64,000 bases of DNA from Lysobacteraceae bacterium NML91-0213 (GTDB taxonomy: Bacteria; Pseudomonadota; Gammaproteobacteria; Xanthomonadales; Xanthomonadaceae): positions 445,475 through 509,474 of the forward strand of contig NWQL01000002.1 in NCBI GenBank assembly GCA_002798175.1, given 5' to 3'. This document shows positions 9,911 through 19,570 of the stretch, in pieces. Each line of letters starts with the position of its first letter. Position 1 is the first letter of the stretch. Position numbers and translations under genes: made by a program. The notes below the pieces were generated by a model, which did not search any database, was not told where the DNA came from, and worked only from the letters and a program-made list of their open reading frames with translations.

Positions 9911-9926
9911 CGGCACGCGGCTTGCA
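9911..9926 (+). promoter_or_regulatory. Sigma54 promoter of the fliE operon
   Basis: CGGCACG-CGGC-TTGCA matches the -24/-12 consensus TGGCACG-N4-TTGCW except for the first base. It lies 27 nt before the fliE ATG in the only gap between fleQ and fliE. Confidence 0.9.
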
Positions 9927-9953
9927 TGGTGAAGACGGACTCCCGCCGGCAGC

Positions 9954-10340
9954 ATGTCGATGAGCCACTCGATCGATTCCGTCCTCTCGCAGATCCGCAG
10001 CTACCAGGGCCAGGTGCGCCAGACCGTGGGTGCCGACGTGCCGCGGTCCGATGCGATCCCCGCGCCCGGCGGGCTGCAGGGCGGGATCGGTGGCGTCGGC
10101 GGTGCCACCGGCACCACGCCGAGCTTCGGCGCCACCCTGCGCAACGCGCTGGAAGGCGTCAACGGTGCACAGCAGCGCAGCGGCGAGCTGGTCCGGGCGT
10201 TCGAGCTGGGCGAGCCCGGCGCGGACCTCGCCAGGGTCATGGTCGCGGCGCAGCAGTCGCAGGTCGCCTTCCGCGCCACCGTCGAGGTACGCAACCGGCT
10301 GGTACAGGCGTACCAGGACGTCATGAACATGCCGCTCTGA
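9954..10340 (+). CDS. fliE: Flagellar hook-basal body protein FliE
   Basis: 128 residues. The C-terminal half carries the FliE pattern (SFGATLRNALEGVN ... DLARVMVAAQQSQVAFRATV ... VRNRLVQAYQDVMNMPL). FliE links the MS-ring to the proximal rod and is the first rod component to be exported. A glycine-rich linker (about residues 38-55) makes it slightly longer than the enteric protein. First gene of a sigma54 operon running through fliK. Confidence 0.96.
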   Translation: MSMSHSIDSVLSQIRSYQGQVRQTVGADVPRSDAIPAPGGLQGGIGGVGGATGTTPSFGATLRNALEGVNGAQQRSGELVRAFELGEPGADLARVMVAAQQSQVAFRATVEVRNRLVQAYQDVMNMPL

Positions 10341-10376
10341 CGCGGCCCGAACAGATCCAGGGGACCACCGGACACC

Positions 10377-12065
10377 ATGGCGATCACGTTGTCGAAGGAA
10401 GCGCTCCGCGCGGACAAGGCTGGCGAGAAGGCGGTCGAGGTCCTCGATCGGCTCGAGAAGATGCAACTGGCACGTCGCCTGGGGAAGATGCTGCTGCTGG
10501 CCGGCGCCGTGGCGCTCGGGCTGATCGTGTTCTTCTGGTCGCAGAAGCCGGGTTACGTGCCGCTGTACGCCGGGCTCGATGCCAAGGCCACCGCGGAGGC
10601 CACCGACCTGCTGCGCACCGCGCAGATCCCGTTCCGCATCGACCAGTCCACCGGCGCGATCTCGGTGCCCGAGCAGAACGTCCATGACGCACGCCTCAAG
10701 CTGGCCGGCTCCGGCCTCACCGAATCCGGGCGTCTCGGCTTCGAGATGATGGAGCGTGATCCCGGCTTCGGCGTCAGCCAGTTCGTCGAGACCGCGCGCT
10801 ACCAGCACGCGCTGGAGACCGAACTGGTGCGCACCATCAGCGCGTTGCGCCCGGTGCGCGATGCCCGCGTGCACCTGGCCATTCCCAAGCCCAGTGCCTT
10901 CACCCGCCAGCGCGAGGCCGCCAGCGCCTCGGTGGTGCTGGAGCTGCGTGGGGGTGCCGCGCTCGAACGCGGCCAGGTGGATGCGATCGTGCATCTGGTC
11001 GCGTCCAGCATTCCCGACCTTGCGCCCGAGCGCGTGACCGTGGTCGACCAGAACGGCCGCATGCTCAGCAACGACCGCCAGGATGCCGCCGCGGCACTGA
11101 GCACGCTGCAGTTCGAGCAGGTGCGCCGGCAGGAAACCTCGTTCAACCAGCGCATCCGCGAACTGCTCGAGCCGATGACCGGTGCCGGCCGCGTCAATGC
11201 CGAAGTCACCGTGGACATGGATTTCTCGGCGATCGAGGAAGCCCGCGAGCAGTTCAACGCCGAGCCGCCGAAACTGCGCAGCGAACAGGTCAGCGAGAAC
11301 AGCGCGGCCAGCGCCGGCGCGCAGGGCATCCCGGGCGCCACCAGCAACCTGCCGGAGACGGTCGAGGACCCGGCCGCGGTGGACGCCGCCGTCGCCGCGG
11401 CCACCGGCGGCAACCCGACCGAATCCTCGCGCAGCGCCACCCGCAACTACGAGCTCGACCGCACCCTCAGCCACACCCGCCAGCCGCCCGGCCGCATCCG
11501 TCGCGTCACCACCGCGGTGCTGGTGGACCACGTGCCGCGCCCAGGCGCCGAGGGCACCACCTCGCTGCAGCCGCTCACCGCCGCTGAACTGCAGCGCGTC
11601 GAAGCGCTGGTCCGCCAGGCGGTGGGATTCGACGAGGCGCGCGGCGACGTCGTCTCGGTGATGAACGCCCCGTTCGTGCGCGAGCAGGCCGAGGACTCCG
11701 GCAGCGGCCTGCCGTGGTGGCAGATGCCGCAGTTGCGCGATGGCCTGCGCCTGCTGCTCGGCGCGATCGTGGTGCTGGCGCTGCTGTTCGGCGTGGTGCG
11801 CCCGGCGATCCGCCAGATCAACGATCCGGCGCCGAAGTTGAAGTCCGAGCCGCAGACCGCCGCGGTGCGGCTGGTCGAGGACGAACTGCCGGCGCTGGCC
11901 GAAGACACCGCGCAGATCGGCAACGAAGGTGCGCGCGCACCGATCGCGTTGCCGTCCAACGCCTACGAGGACCGGCTGCGCCACGCGCGCGAGGCCGTCC
12001 GTACCGATTCCAAGCGCGTGGCCCAGGTCGTGAAGGGATGGTTGGGTGATGAAGCAGCCGTTTAA
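10377..12065 (+). CDS. fliF: Flagellar MS-ring protein FliF
   Basis: 562 residues. First membrane segment at about residues 39-57 (MLLLAGAVALGLIVFFW), large periplasmic ring-building domain beginning YVPLYAGLDAKATAEATDLL, and a second membrane segment at about 461-478 (LRLLLGAIVVLALLFGVVRP). The cytoplasmic tail that binds FliG ends the protein. FliF forms the ring around which the export gate assembles. fliG starts inside its 3' end. Confidence 0.97.
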   Translation: MAITLSKEALRADKAGEKAVEVLDRLEKMQLARRLGKMLLLAGAVALGLIVFFWSQKPGYVPLYAGLDAKATAEATDLLRTAQIPFRIDQSTGAISVPEQNVHDARLKLAGSGLTESGRLGFEMMERDPGFGVSQFVETARYQHALETELVRTISALRPVRDARVHLAIPKPSAFTRQREAASASVVLELRGGAALERGQVDAIVHLVASSIPDLAPERVTVVDQNGRMLSNDRQDAAAALSTLQFEQVRRQETSFNQRIRELLEPMTGAGRVNAEVTVDMDFSAIEEAREQFNAEPPKLRSEQVSENSAASAGAQGIPGATSNLPETVEDPAAVDAAVAAATGGNPTESSRSATRNYELDRTLSHTRQPPGRIRRVTTAVLVDHVPRPGAEGTTSLQPLTAAELQRVEALVRQAVGFDEARGDVVSVMNAPFVREQAEDSGSGLPWWQMPQLRDGLRLLLGAIVVLALLFGVVRPAIRQINDPAPKLKSEPQTAAVRLVEDELPALAEDTAQIGNEGARAPIALPSNAYEDRLRHAREAVRTDSKRVAQVVKGWLGDEAAV

Positions 12066-13065
12066 CAGCGAGGCACTCACCGGCGTGCAGCGGGCTGCCG
12101 TGCTGCTGCTGTCGCTGGGCGAGGAGGACGCGGCCGAGGTGCTCAAGCACATGGACGCCAAGGAAGTGCAGAAGCTCGGCCTGGCCATGGCGACCGTCGG
12201 CGCGGTCAGCCGCGAACAGGTCGGCAAGGTGATGGACGACTTCCAGGGTGCGCTCGACCGGCAGACCTCGCTGGGCGTGGGCGCCGACGACTACATCCGC
12301 GCGGTGCTGGTGCAGGCGCTGGGTGCCGACAAGGCCGGCAGCCTGATCGACCGCATCCTGCTGGGCCGCAATACAACCGGGCTCGACACCCTGAAGTGGA
12401 TGGACCCGCGCGCGATCGCCGACCTGGTGCGCAACGAGCACCCGCAGATCATCGCCATCGTGCTCTCCCATCTCGATCCCGACCAGGCGGCCGACACGCT
12501 CAAGCTGATGCCCGAGCGCACCCGTGCCGACGTGCTGCTGCGCATCGCCACGCTCGACGGCATCCCGCCGAACGCGCTCAACGAGCTCAACGAGATCATG
12601 GAACGGCAGTTCGCCGGCAACCAGAACCTCAAGTCCTCGGCCGTGGGTGGCGTCAAGGTGGCGGCCAACATCCTCAACTACATGGATACCGGCCAGGACC
12701 AGGGGCTGCTGACCGCGATCCGCAAGGTCGATGCGCAGCTGGGCCAGCGTATCCAGGACCTGATGTTCGTGTTCGACGACCTGATCGACCTCGACGACCG
12801 CGAGCTGCAGACGGTGCTGCGCGAAGTCTCCGGCGAGCGCCTGGGCGTGGCCCTGCGCGGCGCCGACCCCAAGGTGCGCGAGAAGATCACCCGCAACATG
12901 TCGCAGCGTGCCGCCGAGATCCTGCTCGAGGACATGGAGGCGCGCGGCCCGGTGCGGCTGTCGGATGTCGAGACTGCGCAGAAGGAGATCCTGGCCGTGG
13001 TGCGACGGCTGGCCGATGAGGGCGCGGTCACGCTCGGCGGTGGCGCCACCGAGGAAATGGTATGA
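12049..13065 (+). CDS. fliG: Flagellar motor switch protein FliG
   Basis: 338 residues from the ATG at 12049; a GTG one codon earlier is possible. Start region EALTGVQRAAVLLLSLGEEDAAEVLKH is the FliF-binding N-domain. The middle domain includes EHPQIIAIVLSHL, and the C-terminal torque domain carries the charged ridge (around DDLIDLDDRELQTVLREV and GADPKVREKITRNMSQR) that meets the stator. It overlaps fliF by 17 nt and fliH by 4 nt. Confidence 0.97.
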   Translation: MKQPFNSEALTGVQRAAVLLLSLGEEDAAEVLKHMDAKEVQKLGLAMATVGAVSREQVGKVMDDFQGALDRQTSLGVGADDYIRAVLVQALGADKAGSLIDRILLGRNTTGLDTLKWMDPRAIADLVRNEHPQIIAIVLSHLDPDQAADTLKLMPERTRADVLLRIATLDGIPPNALNELNEIMERQFAGNQNLKSSAVGGVKVAANILNYMDTGQDQGLLTAIRKVDAQLGQRIQDLMFVFDDLIDLDDRELQTVLREVSGERLGVALRGADPKVREKITRNMSQRAAEILLEDMEARGPVRLSDVETAQKEILAVVRRLADEGAVTLGGGATEEMV

Positions 13066-13682
13066 GCGCGGCCGTGCGCTGGCTGGCGCCTGCACTCGAT
13101 GCCGTGTCCGACACGCCCGATGCCCCGCTCGCCGAGCCCGTCGAGCTCCCGCGTCCGCCGTCGCTGGAGGAAATCCAGCAGATCCGCGACGAGGCGCAGC
13201 GCGAGGGCCACGCGGAAGGTTTCGCGAGCGGCCACGCGGAAGGCTTCGCGCAGGGCCAGGCGGAAATCCGCCGGCTGACCGCGCAGATCGAAGGCATCCT
13301 CGACAACTTCTCGCGTCCCCTCGCCCGCCTCGAGAACGAGGTGGTCGCAGCGCTCGGTGACCTGGCCGTGCGCGTTGCCGGTGGTCTGGTCGGGCGCGTC
13401 TACGAAGCCGATCCCGCGCTGCTGGCCGATCTCGTCGGCGAGGCGGTGGCGGCCGTCGGTGGCGCCGCGCGCGAGGTCGAGGTGCGCCTGCACCCGGACG
13501 ACATCGCCGCGCTGACCCCGCTGCTGTCGCTGGCGCCGGCCACCCGCCTGGTGGCCGACCATGCGCTGGCACGCGGTGACCTGCGCGTGCATGCCGAGAG
13601 CGTGCGTATCGACGGCAGCCTCGACGCCCGCCTGCGTGGCGCACTCGACACCGTGCTGCGGCGCGCCGGGGCGCGCGCATGA
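13062..13682 (+). CDS. fliH: Flagellar export apparatus protein FliH
   Basis: 206 residues. The helix [20 protein letters not shown] shows the GxxxG repeats typical of FliH, followed by a coiled coil and a C-terminal globular part related to ATPase stator subunits. FliH binds and restrains the FliI ATPase and docks it to the C-ring through FliN. The first 40 residues are proline-rich. 4-nt overlaps with both neighbours. Confidence 0.93.
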   Translation: MSAAVRWLAPALDAVSDTPDAPLAEPVELPRPPSLEEIQQIRDEAQREGHAEGFASGHAEGFAQGQAEIRRLTAQIEGILDNFSRPLARLENEVVAALGDLAVRVAGGLVGRVYEADPALLADLVGEAVAAVGGAAREVEVRLHPDDIAALTPLLSLAPATRLVADHALARGDLRVHAESVRIDGSLDARLRGALDTVLRRAGARA

Positions 13683-15118
13683 GCGGCGGGCTTTCGGCCG
13701 GCAGCATGCTTCCGCAGGACGACCCGCGCCTGCACGACGCCGCGCGCCCGGCTGATCCGGCCGGCTGGCTGGGTGCACGCAACCTTCGCCTGGCCGCACG
13801 GCTGGCCGCCACCGGACCCGACCCGGCCGCCGGCCGGGGGCTGATCCGCGAAGGCATCCTGCGCCGCGCGATCGGGCTGACCGTCGAGGCCGTTGGCTGC
13901 GAGGCGCCGATGGGCGCCACCTGCCGGGTGGAGGTCGACGGGGGCTGGGTGGAGGCCGAGGTGGTCGGCTTTGCCGGCGACCGCACCTCGCTGATGCCCA
14001 GCGCCGAACTGCACGGCCTGCTGCCGAATGCACGGGTGGTGCCGCTGCATCGTCGCGGCGGCGTGGAGGTCGGCGAAGGCCTGCTCGGTCGCGTCATCGA
14101 CAGCGACGGCATCCCGCTCGACGGCAAGGGGCCGATCCGCGCCGAGGGCAGCGTCGGCATGGCCGGCGTCGCCATCAACCCGCTCGCGCGCGAGCCGATC
14201 ACCCAGCCGCTGGATGTCGGCGTGCGCGCGATCAACGCGCTGCTGCCGATCGGCCGCGGCCAGCGCGTGGGCCTGTTCGCCGGTTCCGGCGTCGGCAAGT
14301 CCACCCTGCTCGGGATGATGACCCGTTACACCGCGGCCGACGTCATCGTCGTCGGCCTGATCGGCGAGCGTGGCCGCGAAGTGCGCGACTTCGTCGAAAG
14401 CACGCTGGGCGAGGAAGGCCTGCGCCGCGCGGTGGTGGTGGCCGCACCGGCCGACCGCCCGCCGCTGGCCCGCCTGCATGGCGCCTACCGCGCCACTGCC
14501 ATCGCCGAGTGGTTCCGCGACCAGGGCCTCAACGTGCTGCTGCTGATGGATTCGCTGACCCGTTTCGCCCAGGCGCAGCGCGAGATCGGCCTGTCGGTCG
14601 GCGAGCCGCCCACCACCCGCGGCTATCCGCCCAGCGTGTTCGCCAAGCTGCCGGCGCTGGTCGAACGTGCCGGCAATGGCGCCAAGGGCCGCGGCTCGAT
14701 CACCGCGTTCTACACCGTGCTGACCGAAGGCGACGATCCGCAGGATCCGATCGCCGACGCCGCGCGCGCGATCCTCGATGGCCACATCCTGCTGTCGCGA
14801 CGGATTGCCGACGCCGGCCTGTACCCGGCGATCGACGTGGAATCGTCGGTCAGCCGCGTGGTCACCGAGATCGCCGACGAGACCTGGCGCGACCGCATCC
14901 GCGCGCTCAAGCGCCTGGTCTCCGCCTACAACGCCAACCGCGACCTCATCGCCATCGGCGCCTATCAGCGCGGCAACGACCCGGCCGTCGACGAGGCGCT
15001 GGCGCGCTGGCCCGAGATCATGGCCTTCCTGGGCCAGGACGTGGCCCGCGCCGCCGATCTGAACCACAGCCGCGACGCGCTCGCGAGCCTGCTGCACACC
15101 GAGGAGTCCCCCGCATGA
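13679..15118 (+). CDS. fliI: Flagellum-specific ATPase FliI
   Basis: 479 residues. Nucleotide-binding P-loop [17 protein letters not shown] and the family signature [16 protein letters not shown] are present, with the F1-beta-like block [20 protein letters not shown]. It energises delivery of substrates to the type III export gate in the cytoplasm. Slightly longer at the N-terminus than the Salmonella protein (457). ATGA overlaps with fliH and fliJ. Confidence 0.97.
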   Translation: MSGGLSAGSMLPQDDPRLHDAARPADPAGWLGARNLRLAARLAATGPDPAAGRGLIREGILRRAIGLTVEAVGCEAPMGATCRVEVDGGWVEAEVVGFAGDRTSLMPSAELHGLLPNARVVPLHRRGGVEVGEGLLGRVIDSDGIPLDGKGPIRAEGSVGMAGVAINPLAREPITQPLDVGVRAINALLPIGRGQRVGLFAGSGVGKSTLLGMMTRYTAADVIVVGLIGERGREVRDFVESTLGEEGLRRAVVVAAPADRPPLARLHGAYRATAIAEWFRDQGLNVLLLMDSLTRFAQAQREIGLSVGEPPTTRGYPPSVFAKLPALVERAGNGAKGRGSITAFYTVLTEGDDPQDPIADAARAILDGHILLSRRIADAGLYPAIDVESSVSRVVTEIADETWRDRIRALKRLVSAYNANRDLIAIGAYQRGNDPAVDEALARWPEIMAFLGQDVARAADLNHSRDALASLLHTEESPA

Positions 15119-15567
15119 AATCGTCCACACGCATCGATCCACTGCTCAACCGCGCACAGGACAACGAGGACGCCGTCGCCCGCGTGCTGGCCGACCGCCA
15201 GCGGGCGCTGCAACAGAACGAGTCTCGGCTCGACGAGCTGCGCCGTTATGCCGCCGAGTACGGGCAGAGCCAGCTGGCCGCCACCAGCCCCGCGCAGCTG
15301 GCCAACCGCCGCGCCTTCCTCGACCGGCTGGAGAGCGCGGTCGAGCAGCAGAGCCGCGCCGTTGACAACCACCGCCAGACCGTGGAGGTCGAGCGCAGCC
15401 GCCTGCTGCTGGCCAGCCGCGACAAGCAGGTACTGGAACAGCTCGCTGCCAGCTATCGCGCGCAGGAGCGGGTGGTCGACGAACGCCGCTCGCAGCGCGA
15501 ACTCGACGATCTCGGCGCACGCCGGGTGCGCCTGGCCGCGCTTGCCGCGGAGGGTGCAGGCTCGTGA
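15115..15567 (+). CDS. fliJ: Flagellar export protein FliJ
   Basis: 150 residues, almost entirely an antiparallel coiled coil (for example [19 protein letters not shown] and [20 protein letters not shown]), as expected for FliJ, the central stalk-like partner of the FliI ring. The family has little sequence conservation, so position between fliI and fliK and the coiled-coil character carry the call. Start at the ATG that overlaps the fliI stop. Confidence 0.9.
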   Translation: MKSSTRIDPLLNRAQDNEDAVARVLADRQRALQQNESRLDELRRYAAEYGQSQLAATSPAQLANRRAFLDRLESAVEQQSRAVDNHRQTVEVERSRLLLASRDKQVLEQLAASYRAQERVVDERRSQRELDDLGARRVRLAALAAEGAGS

Positions 15568-16604
15568 CCCCGGTGGGGATGCCGGTGCTGCCCTCTTCGG
15601 CGAAGGCGCCGCCGTCCGTACCCGCGTCGACATCGCCCGGCGGCGCTCGCGAGTTCGCACGCGCGCTCGAGGGCGTGTCGGCCACGGCCGATGGCGGGGT
15701 TGCGGAGGCCGGCACCGGCGCATCGCCCGCGGAACGCGAACCGGTCTCCCCGGAACAGCCCGATGCGTCCCTGGAGCACCCGGCAGCCATCACCCCGGCC
15801 CCGGCGGCGCCCCTGCCCTGGCCACCGGCCGGTCTCGCCGGCCTGCCCGGCATCACGATGCCGGTGGACGCGGATGCGCAAGCACTGGCCGTTGCTGCCG
15901 GTGCAGCGCACGACCCGTCGCCCGCCGCTGCCGACACCCGGCCGGTCGGGCTGGTGCCCGCCGCTCCATTGCCCGTTACCCCGGCCGTGCCGGCCACCGT
16001 CGCCGGCGCGCCGGGAGTGGCCAGCATGGCCGCTGGCCTCGACGAGGCTGCCGCTGCGATCCCGTTGCCGGCCGAGGCCGCGCACGCCGACGACGCCGCA
16101 CCGGCCCCACCCGCCTTCGCGCTGCCTGCAGTGGCCGGAGGCGCGCCGCCTGCGCTGCGTGAACCACCGCCGGTACTGGCCACGCCGCTGCCGCCCGCCA
16201 ACGTGCATGCCGAGGACTTCGGCGACCGCTTCGGTGCGCAGCTGCAGTGGATGGCGGGACAGAAGATCGGCCATGCGCGCATCCAGGTCACCCCGCACGG
16301 CCTGGGCCCGGTGGAAGTGCGCCTGCAGCTCGATGGCGATCACATCAGCGCCGAATTCCTCAGCGCCCATGTCGATACCCGCCAGGCGCTGGAACAGGGC
16401 CTGCCGCGCCTGCGCGACCTGCTCGGCGAGCATGGCTTCCACCTTGCCCACGCCGATGTCGGCGCGCAGTCCGGTAGCAATGGCCGCGCGGAGGAGCGTG
16501 CAGCCATGGCGGGCGATACGGGCGACAGCGAGCCCGGCACCGGCGCGGCGACTCCACCGGTCGCCCGGCGCAGCATGGCCGGGTTGCTTGACGCCTACGC
16601 CTGA
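15564..16604 (+). CDS. fliK: Flagellar hook-length control protein FliK
   Basis: 346 residues, GTG start in a GTGA overlap. The first 200 residues are low-complexity and rich in Ala and Pro, as in FliK molecular rulers. The conserved C-terminal Flg_hook domain (about 235-320) includes RIQVTPHGLGPVEVRLQLDG and HVDTRQALEQGLPRLRDLL, the part that contacts FlhB to switch export specificity from rod/hook to filament substrates. Last gene of the fliE operon. Confidence 0.93.
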   Translation: MTPVGMPVLPSSAKAPPSVPASTSPGGAREFARALEGVSATADGGVAEAGTGASPAEREPVSPEQPDASLEHPAAITPAPAAPLPWPPAGLAGLPGITMPVDADAQALAVAAGAAHDPSPAAADTRPVGLVPAAPLPVTPAVPATVAGAPGVASMAAGLDEAAAAIPLPAEAAHADDAAPAPPAFALPAVAGGAPPALREPPPVLATPLPPANVHAEDFGDRFGAQLQWMAGQKIGHARIQVTPHGLGPVEVRLQLDGDHISAEFLSAHVDTRQALEQGLPRLRDLLGEHGFHLAHADVGAQSGSNGRAEERAAMAGDTGDSEPGTGAATPPVARRSMAGLLDAYA

Positions 16605-16661
16605 CCGCGTGCACCGGGCAGCACGCGCAGCGGCCTGCGAGGCCGGCGCCGCGCGCTGATC

Positions 16662-17085
16662 ACCCCAGCGGCCCAGCATCCTCGGTACCACGTCCTGCAG
16701 TGCGGCCAGCAGCAGTGCACGGTCCAGCCCGGGTTCGCGGGTCTCGCGCAGCTTCAAGCCCTCGATCAGGCACTGCAGCATCAGTGCGCGCCGGCATGCG
16801 GCATCGCCGGCCAGCGCATGGCCGCCCGCCTCCCGCGGGCGGGTCAGCCAGTCGCGCAGCGCGTCGCGCACGGTGCTGTCGTAATCGTCGAGGGCGGCGG
16901 CGATCTGCGGATCGCGGGTCGCCTAGGCGGAGATTTCCAGCAGCAGCGCGGCATTCATGCGCCGGCCTTCGCACTCGGCCGGGCGACCGTATTCGTTGGC
17001 GATGATCACCGCGAAATCGGGATGCTGCTCCTCGACGATCGCCCGGATGATCGCGCCACGCGCGCCCTCGCCGGGCCGCCCCCCC
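16662..17085 (-). pseudogene. Decayed TetR-family regulator (C-terminal remnant)
   Basis: The - strand reads a continuous TetR-like ligand-domain frame: AIIRAIVEEQHPDFAVIIAN, then RRMNAALLLEISA, an in-frame TAG at 16925-16923, then ATRDPQIAAALDDYDSTVRDALRDWL and RRALMLQCLIEGLKLRE, ending RALLLAALQDVVPRMLG. The N-terminal DNA-binding domain is missing; its place is taken by the fliL promoter. The original stop is also lost, since the frame runs on into antisense fliK. With no start, an internal stop and no HTH it cannot make a repressor. It splits fliEFGHIJK from fliLMNOPQR. Confidence 0.75.
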
Positions 17086-17118
17086 AACCGGTCGGGCGAC
17101 GGGAACCCGACGCAACAA

Positions 17119-17134
17119 CGGCACGCCGATTGCA
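17119..17134 (+). promoter_or_regulatory. Sigma54 promoter of the fliL operon
   Basis: CGGCACG-CCGA-TTGCA, the same -24/-12 core as before fliE, 33 nt before the fliL GTG start. Confidence 0.9.
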
Positions 17135-17167
17135 TGTGACCCGTCGAATCCACATCGGTACCGCCAC

Positions 17168-17650
17168 GTGGCCGTCGCTGCAGACCCTTCCCGCAAGAAG
17201 CCTTCGTCCTCCTCGCACCGCATCACCCTGGCCATCGTCGCCGTGGTGGCCCTGCTTGGCGTGGCCGGCGCCGGCTTCTGGTACTTCAATGCGCATGCCG
17301 AAAAGGGCGATGCGCCCAGTCCACCCGCGCCGGCGCAGTACCTGCCGATGTCCCCACCGTTCGTGGTGAACCTGGACGAGACGCCGATGGGCCCGCGCTA
17401 CCTGCAGGTCGAGGTGCAGCTGGTCACGCGCGACCCGCTGGCGACCCAGGAACTCACCCGCCACGAGCCGGCGCTGCGCGCGCGCCTGCTGATGCTGTTC
17501 GCCCAGCAGACCTACGACGGCGTCGCCACTCGCGAAGGCAAGGAAAGCCTGCGCGACCAGGCGCTGGCGGAAGTGCAGGCGCTGATGACCGAGGAAACCG
17601 GCGCCCCGCAGGCCGAATCGCTGCTGTTCACCAGCTTCGTCACCCAGTGA
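17168..17650 (+). CDS. fliL: Flagellar basal body-associated protein FliL
   Basis: 160 residues, GTG start. A short basic N-terminus and one membrane helix at about residues 19-39 (LAIVAVVALLGVAGAGFWYF) precede a periplasmic domain with PPFVVNLDETPMGPRYLQVE and FTSFVTQ at the end. FliL surrounds the stator and supports torque and stator recruitment. First gene after the sigma54 promoter, 13 nt before fliM. Confidence 0.94.
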   Translation: MAVAADPSRKKPSSSSHRITLAIVAVVALLGVAGAGFWYFNAHAEKGDAPSPPAPAQYLPMSPPFVVNLDETPMGPRYLQVEVQLVTRDPLATQELTRHEPALRARLLMLFAQQTYDGVATREGKESLRDQALAEVQALMTEETGAPQAESLLFTSFVTQ

Positions 17651-17663
17651 GGGGCCATCGGCC

Positions 17664-18677
17664 ATGAGCACCCACGACCTGCTGTCCCAGGACGAGATCG
17701 ACGCGCTGCTGCACGGCGTCGACTCCGGCGTGGTCGATACCGAGCCGGCGCCCGATCCCGGTGTCGCCCGCACCTACGACTTCGCCAGCCAGGACCGGAT
17801 CATCCGCGGCCGCATGCCGACCCTGGAGATGGTCAACGAGCGCTTCGTTCGCCTGTGGCGGATCGGCCTGTTCAACCTGATCCGCCGCTCCGCCGACATC
17901 TCGGTGCGCGGCATCGACCTGGTCAAGTTCGGCGACTACCTGCACCAGCTCTACGTGCCGACCAACCTCAACCTGATCAAGTTCAAGCCGCTGCGCGGCA
18001 CCGGGCTGGTCGTGTTCGAGCCGAAGCTGGTGTTCTCGGTGGTCGACAATTTCTTCGGCGGCGACGGCCGCTACCCCACCCGCATCGAGGGCCGCGAATT
18101 CACCGCGACCGAGATGCGGGTGATCCAGCTGATGCTCAAGCAGACGTTCGCGGATCTCGCCGAGGCCTGGGCACCGGTGCTGGACGTGGAGTGCGAGTAC
18201 CTCAATTCCGAGATCAACCCGCATTTCGCCAACATCGTCACCCCGCGCGAGTACGTGGTGGTCAGCCGCTTCCACGTGGACCTGGAAGGCGGCGGCGGCG
18301 AGATCCACGTCACCCTGCCCTATTCGATGCTCGAGCCGATCCGCGAACTGCTCGACGCCGGCATCCAGTCCGACCGCGTCGACCGCGACGAGAGCTGGAA
18401 CGTGTCGATGCGCGAGCAGCTGATGTCGGCCGAGGTCAGCGTGTCCAGCGTGCTGGCCCGGCGCCGCATCGACCTGCGCCAGCTCACCCGCCTCAAGGTC
18501 GGCGACATCATCCCGATCGACCTGCCCGAGGAGGTGCCGATCTGCATCGAGGACATCCCGGTGTTCACCGGGCGCTTCGGGTCGGCCAATGGCCAGAACG
18601 TCGTGAAGATCACCCGGACCCACCCGCCCGGCACCCAGCCGCAGCGCCGCAACGACCCCCAGGACCTGCCCGCATGA
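17664..18677 (+). CDS. fliM: Flagellar motor switch protein FliM
   Basis: 337 residues. The N-terminus LLSQDEIDALLHGV is the CheY-P binding peptide. The CheC-like middle domain includes RFVRLWRIGLFNLIRRSADI, and the C-terminal SpoA domain (about 245-320) builds the C-ring with FliN. FliM receives the chemotaxis signal that reverses rotation. Overlaps fliN by 4 nt. The same N-terminal motif recurs twice in the CheA encoded at 30895. Confidence 0.97.
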   Translation: MSTHDLLSQDEIDALLHGVDSGVVDTEPAPDPGVARTYDFASQDRIIRGRMPTLEMVNERFVRLWRIGLFNLIRRSADISVRGIDLVKFGDYLHQLYVPTNLNLIKFKPLRGTGLVVFEPKLVFSVVDNFFGGDGRYPTRIEGREFTATEMRVIQLMLKQTFADLAEAWAPVLDVECEYLNSEINPHFANIVTPREYVVVSRFHVDLEGGGGEIHVTLPYSMLEPIRELLDAGIQSDRVDRDESWNVSMREQLMSAEVSVSSVLARRRIDLRQLTRLKVGDIIPIDLPEEVPICIEDIPVFTGRFGSANGQNVVKITRTHPPGTQPQRRNDPQDLPA

Positions 18678-19018
18678 ACACCCAGGACACCGTCTTCCCC
18701 ACCGCCGAGCCGGCCCGTTTCGACGACCTGCGCGCCGACAACCCCGACGATGCGAGCGATCTCAACCTCGACGTCATCCTCGACGTGCCGGTGGCGCTGT
18801 CGCTGGAAGTCGGGCGCACCCGCATGCCGATCCGCAACCTGCTGCAGCTCAACCGCGGCTCGGTGATCGAGCTCGAGCGCGGCGCCGGCGAGCCGCTCGA
18901 CGTCTACGTCAACGGCACCCTCATCGCGCATGGCGAGGTGGTGGTGATCAACGACCGCTTCGGCGTGCGCCTGACCGACGTGGTCAGCCCGAGCGAACGG
19001 ATCCGGAGACTGCGGTGA
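18674..19018 (+). CDS. fliN: Flagellar motor switch protein FliN
   Basis: 114 residues. The acidic N-terminus is followed by a SpoA domain: LNLDVILDVPVALSLEVGRT, then LNRGSVIELERGAGEPLDVY and GEVVVINDRFGVRLTDVVSP. It forms the lower C-ring and is the docking site for FliH. Start chosen at the ATG overlapping the fliM stop. Confidence 0.96.
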   Translation: MNTQDTVFPTAEPARFDDLRADNPDDASDLNLDVILDVPVALSLEVGRTRMPIRNLLQLNRGSVIELERGAGEPLDVYVNGTLIAHGEVVVINDRFGVRLTDVVSPSERIRRLR

Positions 19019-19569
19019 TCGTTGCCGGCAGCCTCGGCATCGTGCAGGCGAGCGCGCAGGCCGCGACGATCGCCACCACCGCGGCGGCGGTCACGTCCGT
19101 CGCGGCTGCATCCGCCAATGACACGGCGATGGATGCCGGCACCGCCGCCCTGCCGGTGGCGTCGCCGCCGCAGCTGCATGCCGAAGTCGCCACGCCGGCA
19201 AAGCCCGTCGCGATCGGCGCGCATGCACCGCAGGCCCCCGGCCTGGGCGGTGCGGTGATCGCGCTGCTGCTGGTGGTCGGGCTGATCCTCGGCCTGGCCT
19301 GGGTGCTCAAGCGCATGCCGGGCAGCAGCTTCCGCCAGGCCGAGGGCCTGCGCGTGGTCGCGAACATTCCGCTGGGTGCGCGCGAGCGTGCGGCGGTGGT
19401 GCAGGTCGGCGGCGAGCAGCTGCTGATCGGCATCGGCGCCGGTGGCGTGCGCACGCTGCACCTGTTGCCCGAGCACCTGCCGGAGGCGACGCCCGCCCGG
19501 CTGCCGTCGCTGAAGCAGCTTCCCGATTTCAAGCAACTGCTCGCGCAACGCCTGCGCAAGGATTCCTGA
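19015..19569 (+). CDS. fliO: Flagellar biosynthesis protein FliO
   Basis: 184 residues, GTG start in a GTGA overlap with fliN. An N-terminal Ala/Thr-rich segment of about 75 residues precedes one membrane helix (about 79-98, LGGAVIALLLVVGLILGLAW). A cytoplasmic domain follows with LRVVANIPLGARERAAVVQVGG, typical of FliO. FliO helps assemble the FliP ring of the export gate. The long periplasmic N-terminal extension is longer than in enterics. Confidence 0.92.
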   Translation: MIVAGSLGIVQASAQAATIATTAAAVTSVAAASANDTAMDAGTAALPVASPPQLHAEVATPAKPVAIGAHAPQAPGLGGAVIALLLVVGLILGLAWVLKRMPGSSFRQAEGLRVVANIPLGARERAAVVQVGGEQLLIGIGAGGVRTLHLLPEHLPEATPARLPSLKQLPDFKQLLAQRLRKDS

Positions 19570-19570
19570 C

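Noticed and set aside
16660-17289. 209-codon - strand frame across the fliK-fliL gap
   Set aside because: It is in a different frame from the TetR-like remnant, crosses the sigma54 promoter and part of fliL, and shows no family pattern.
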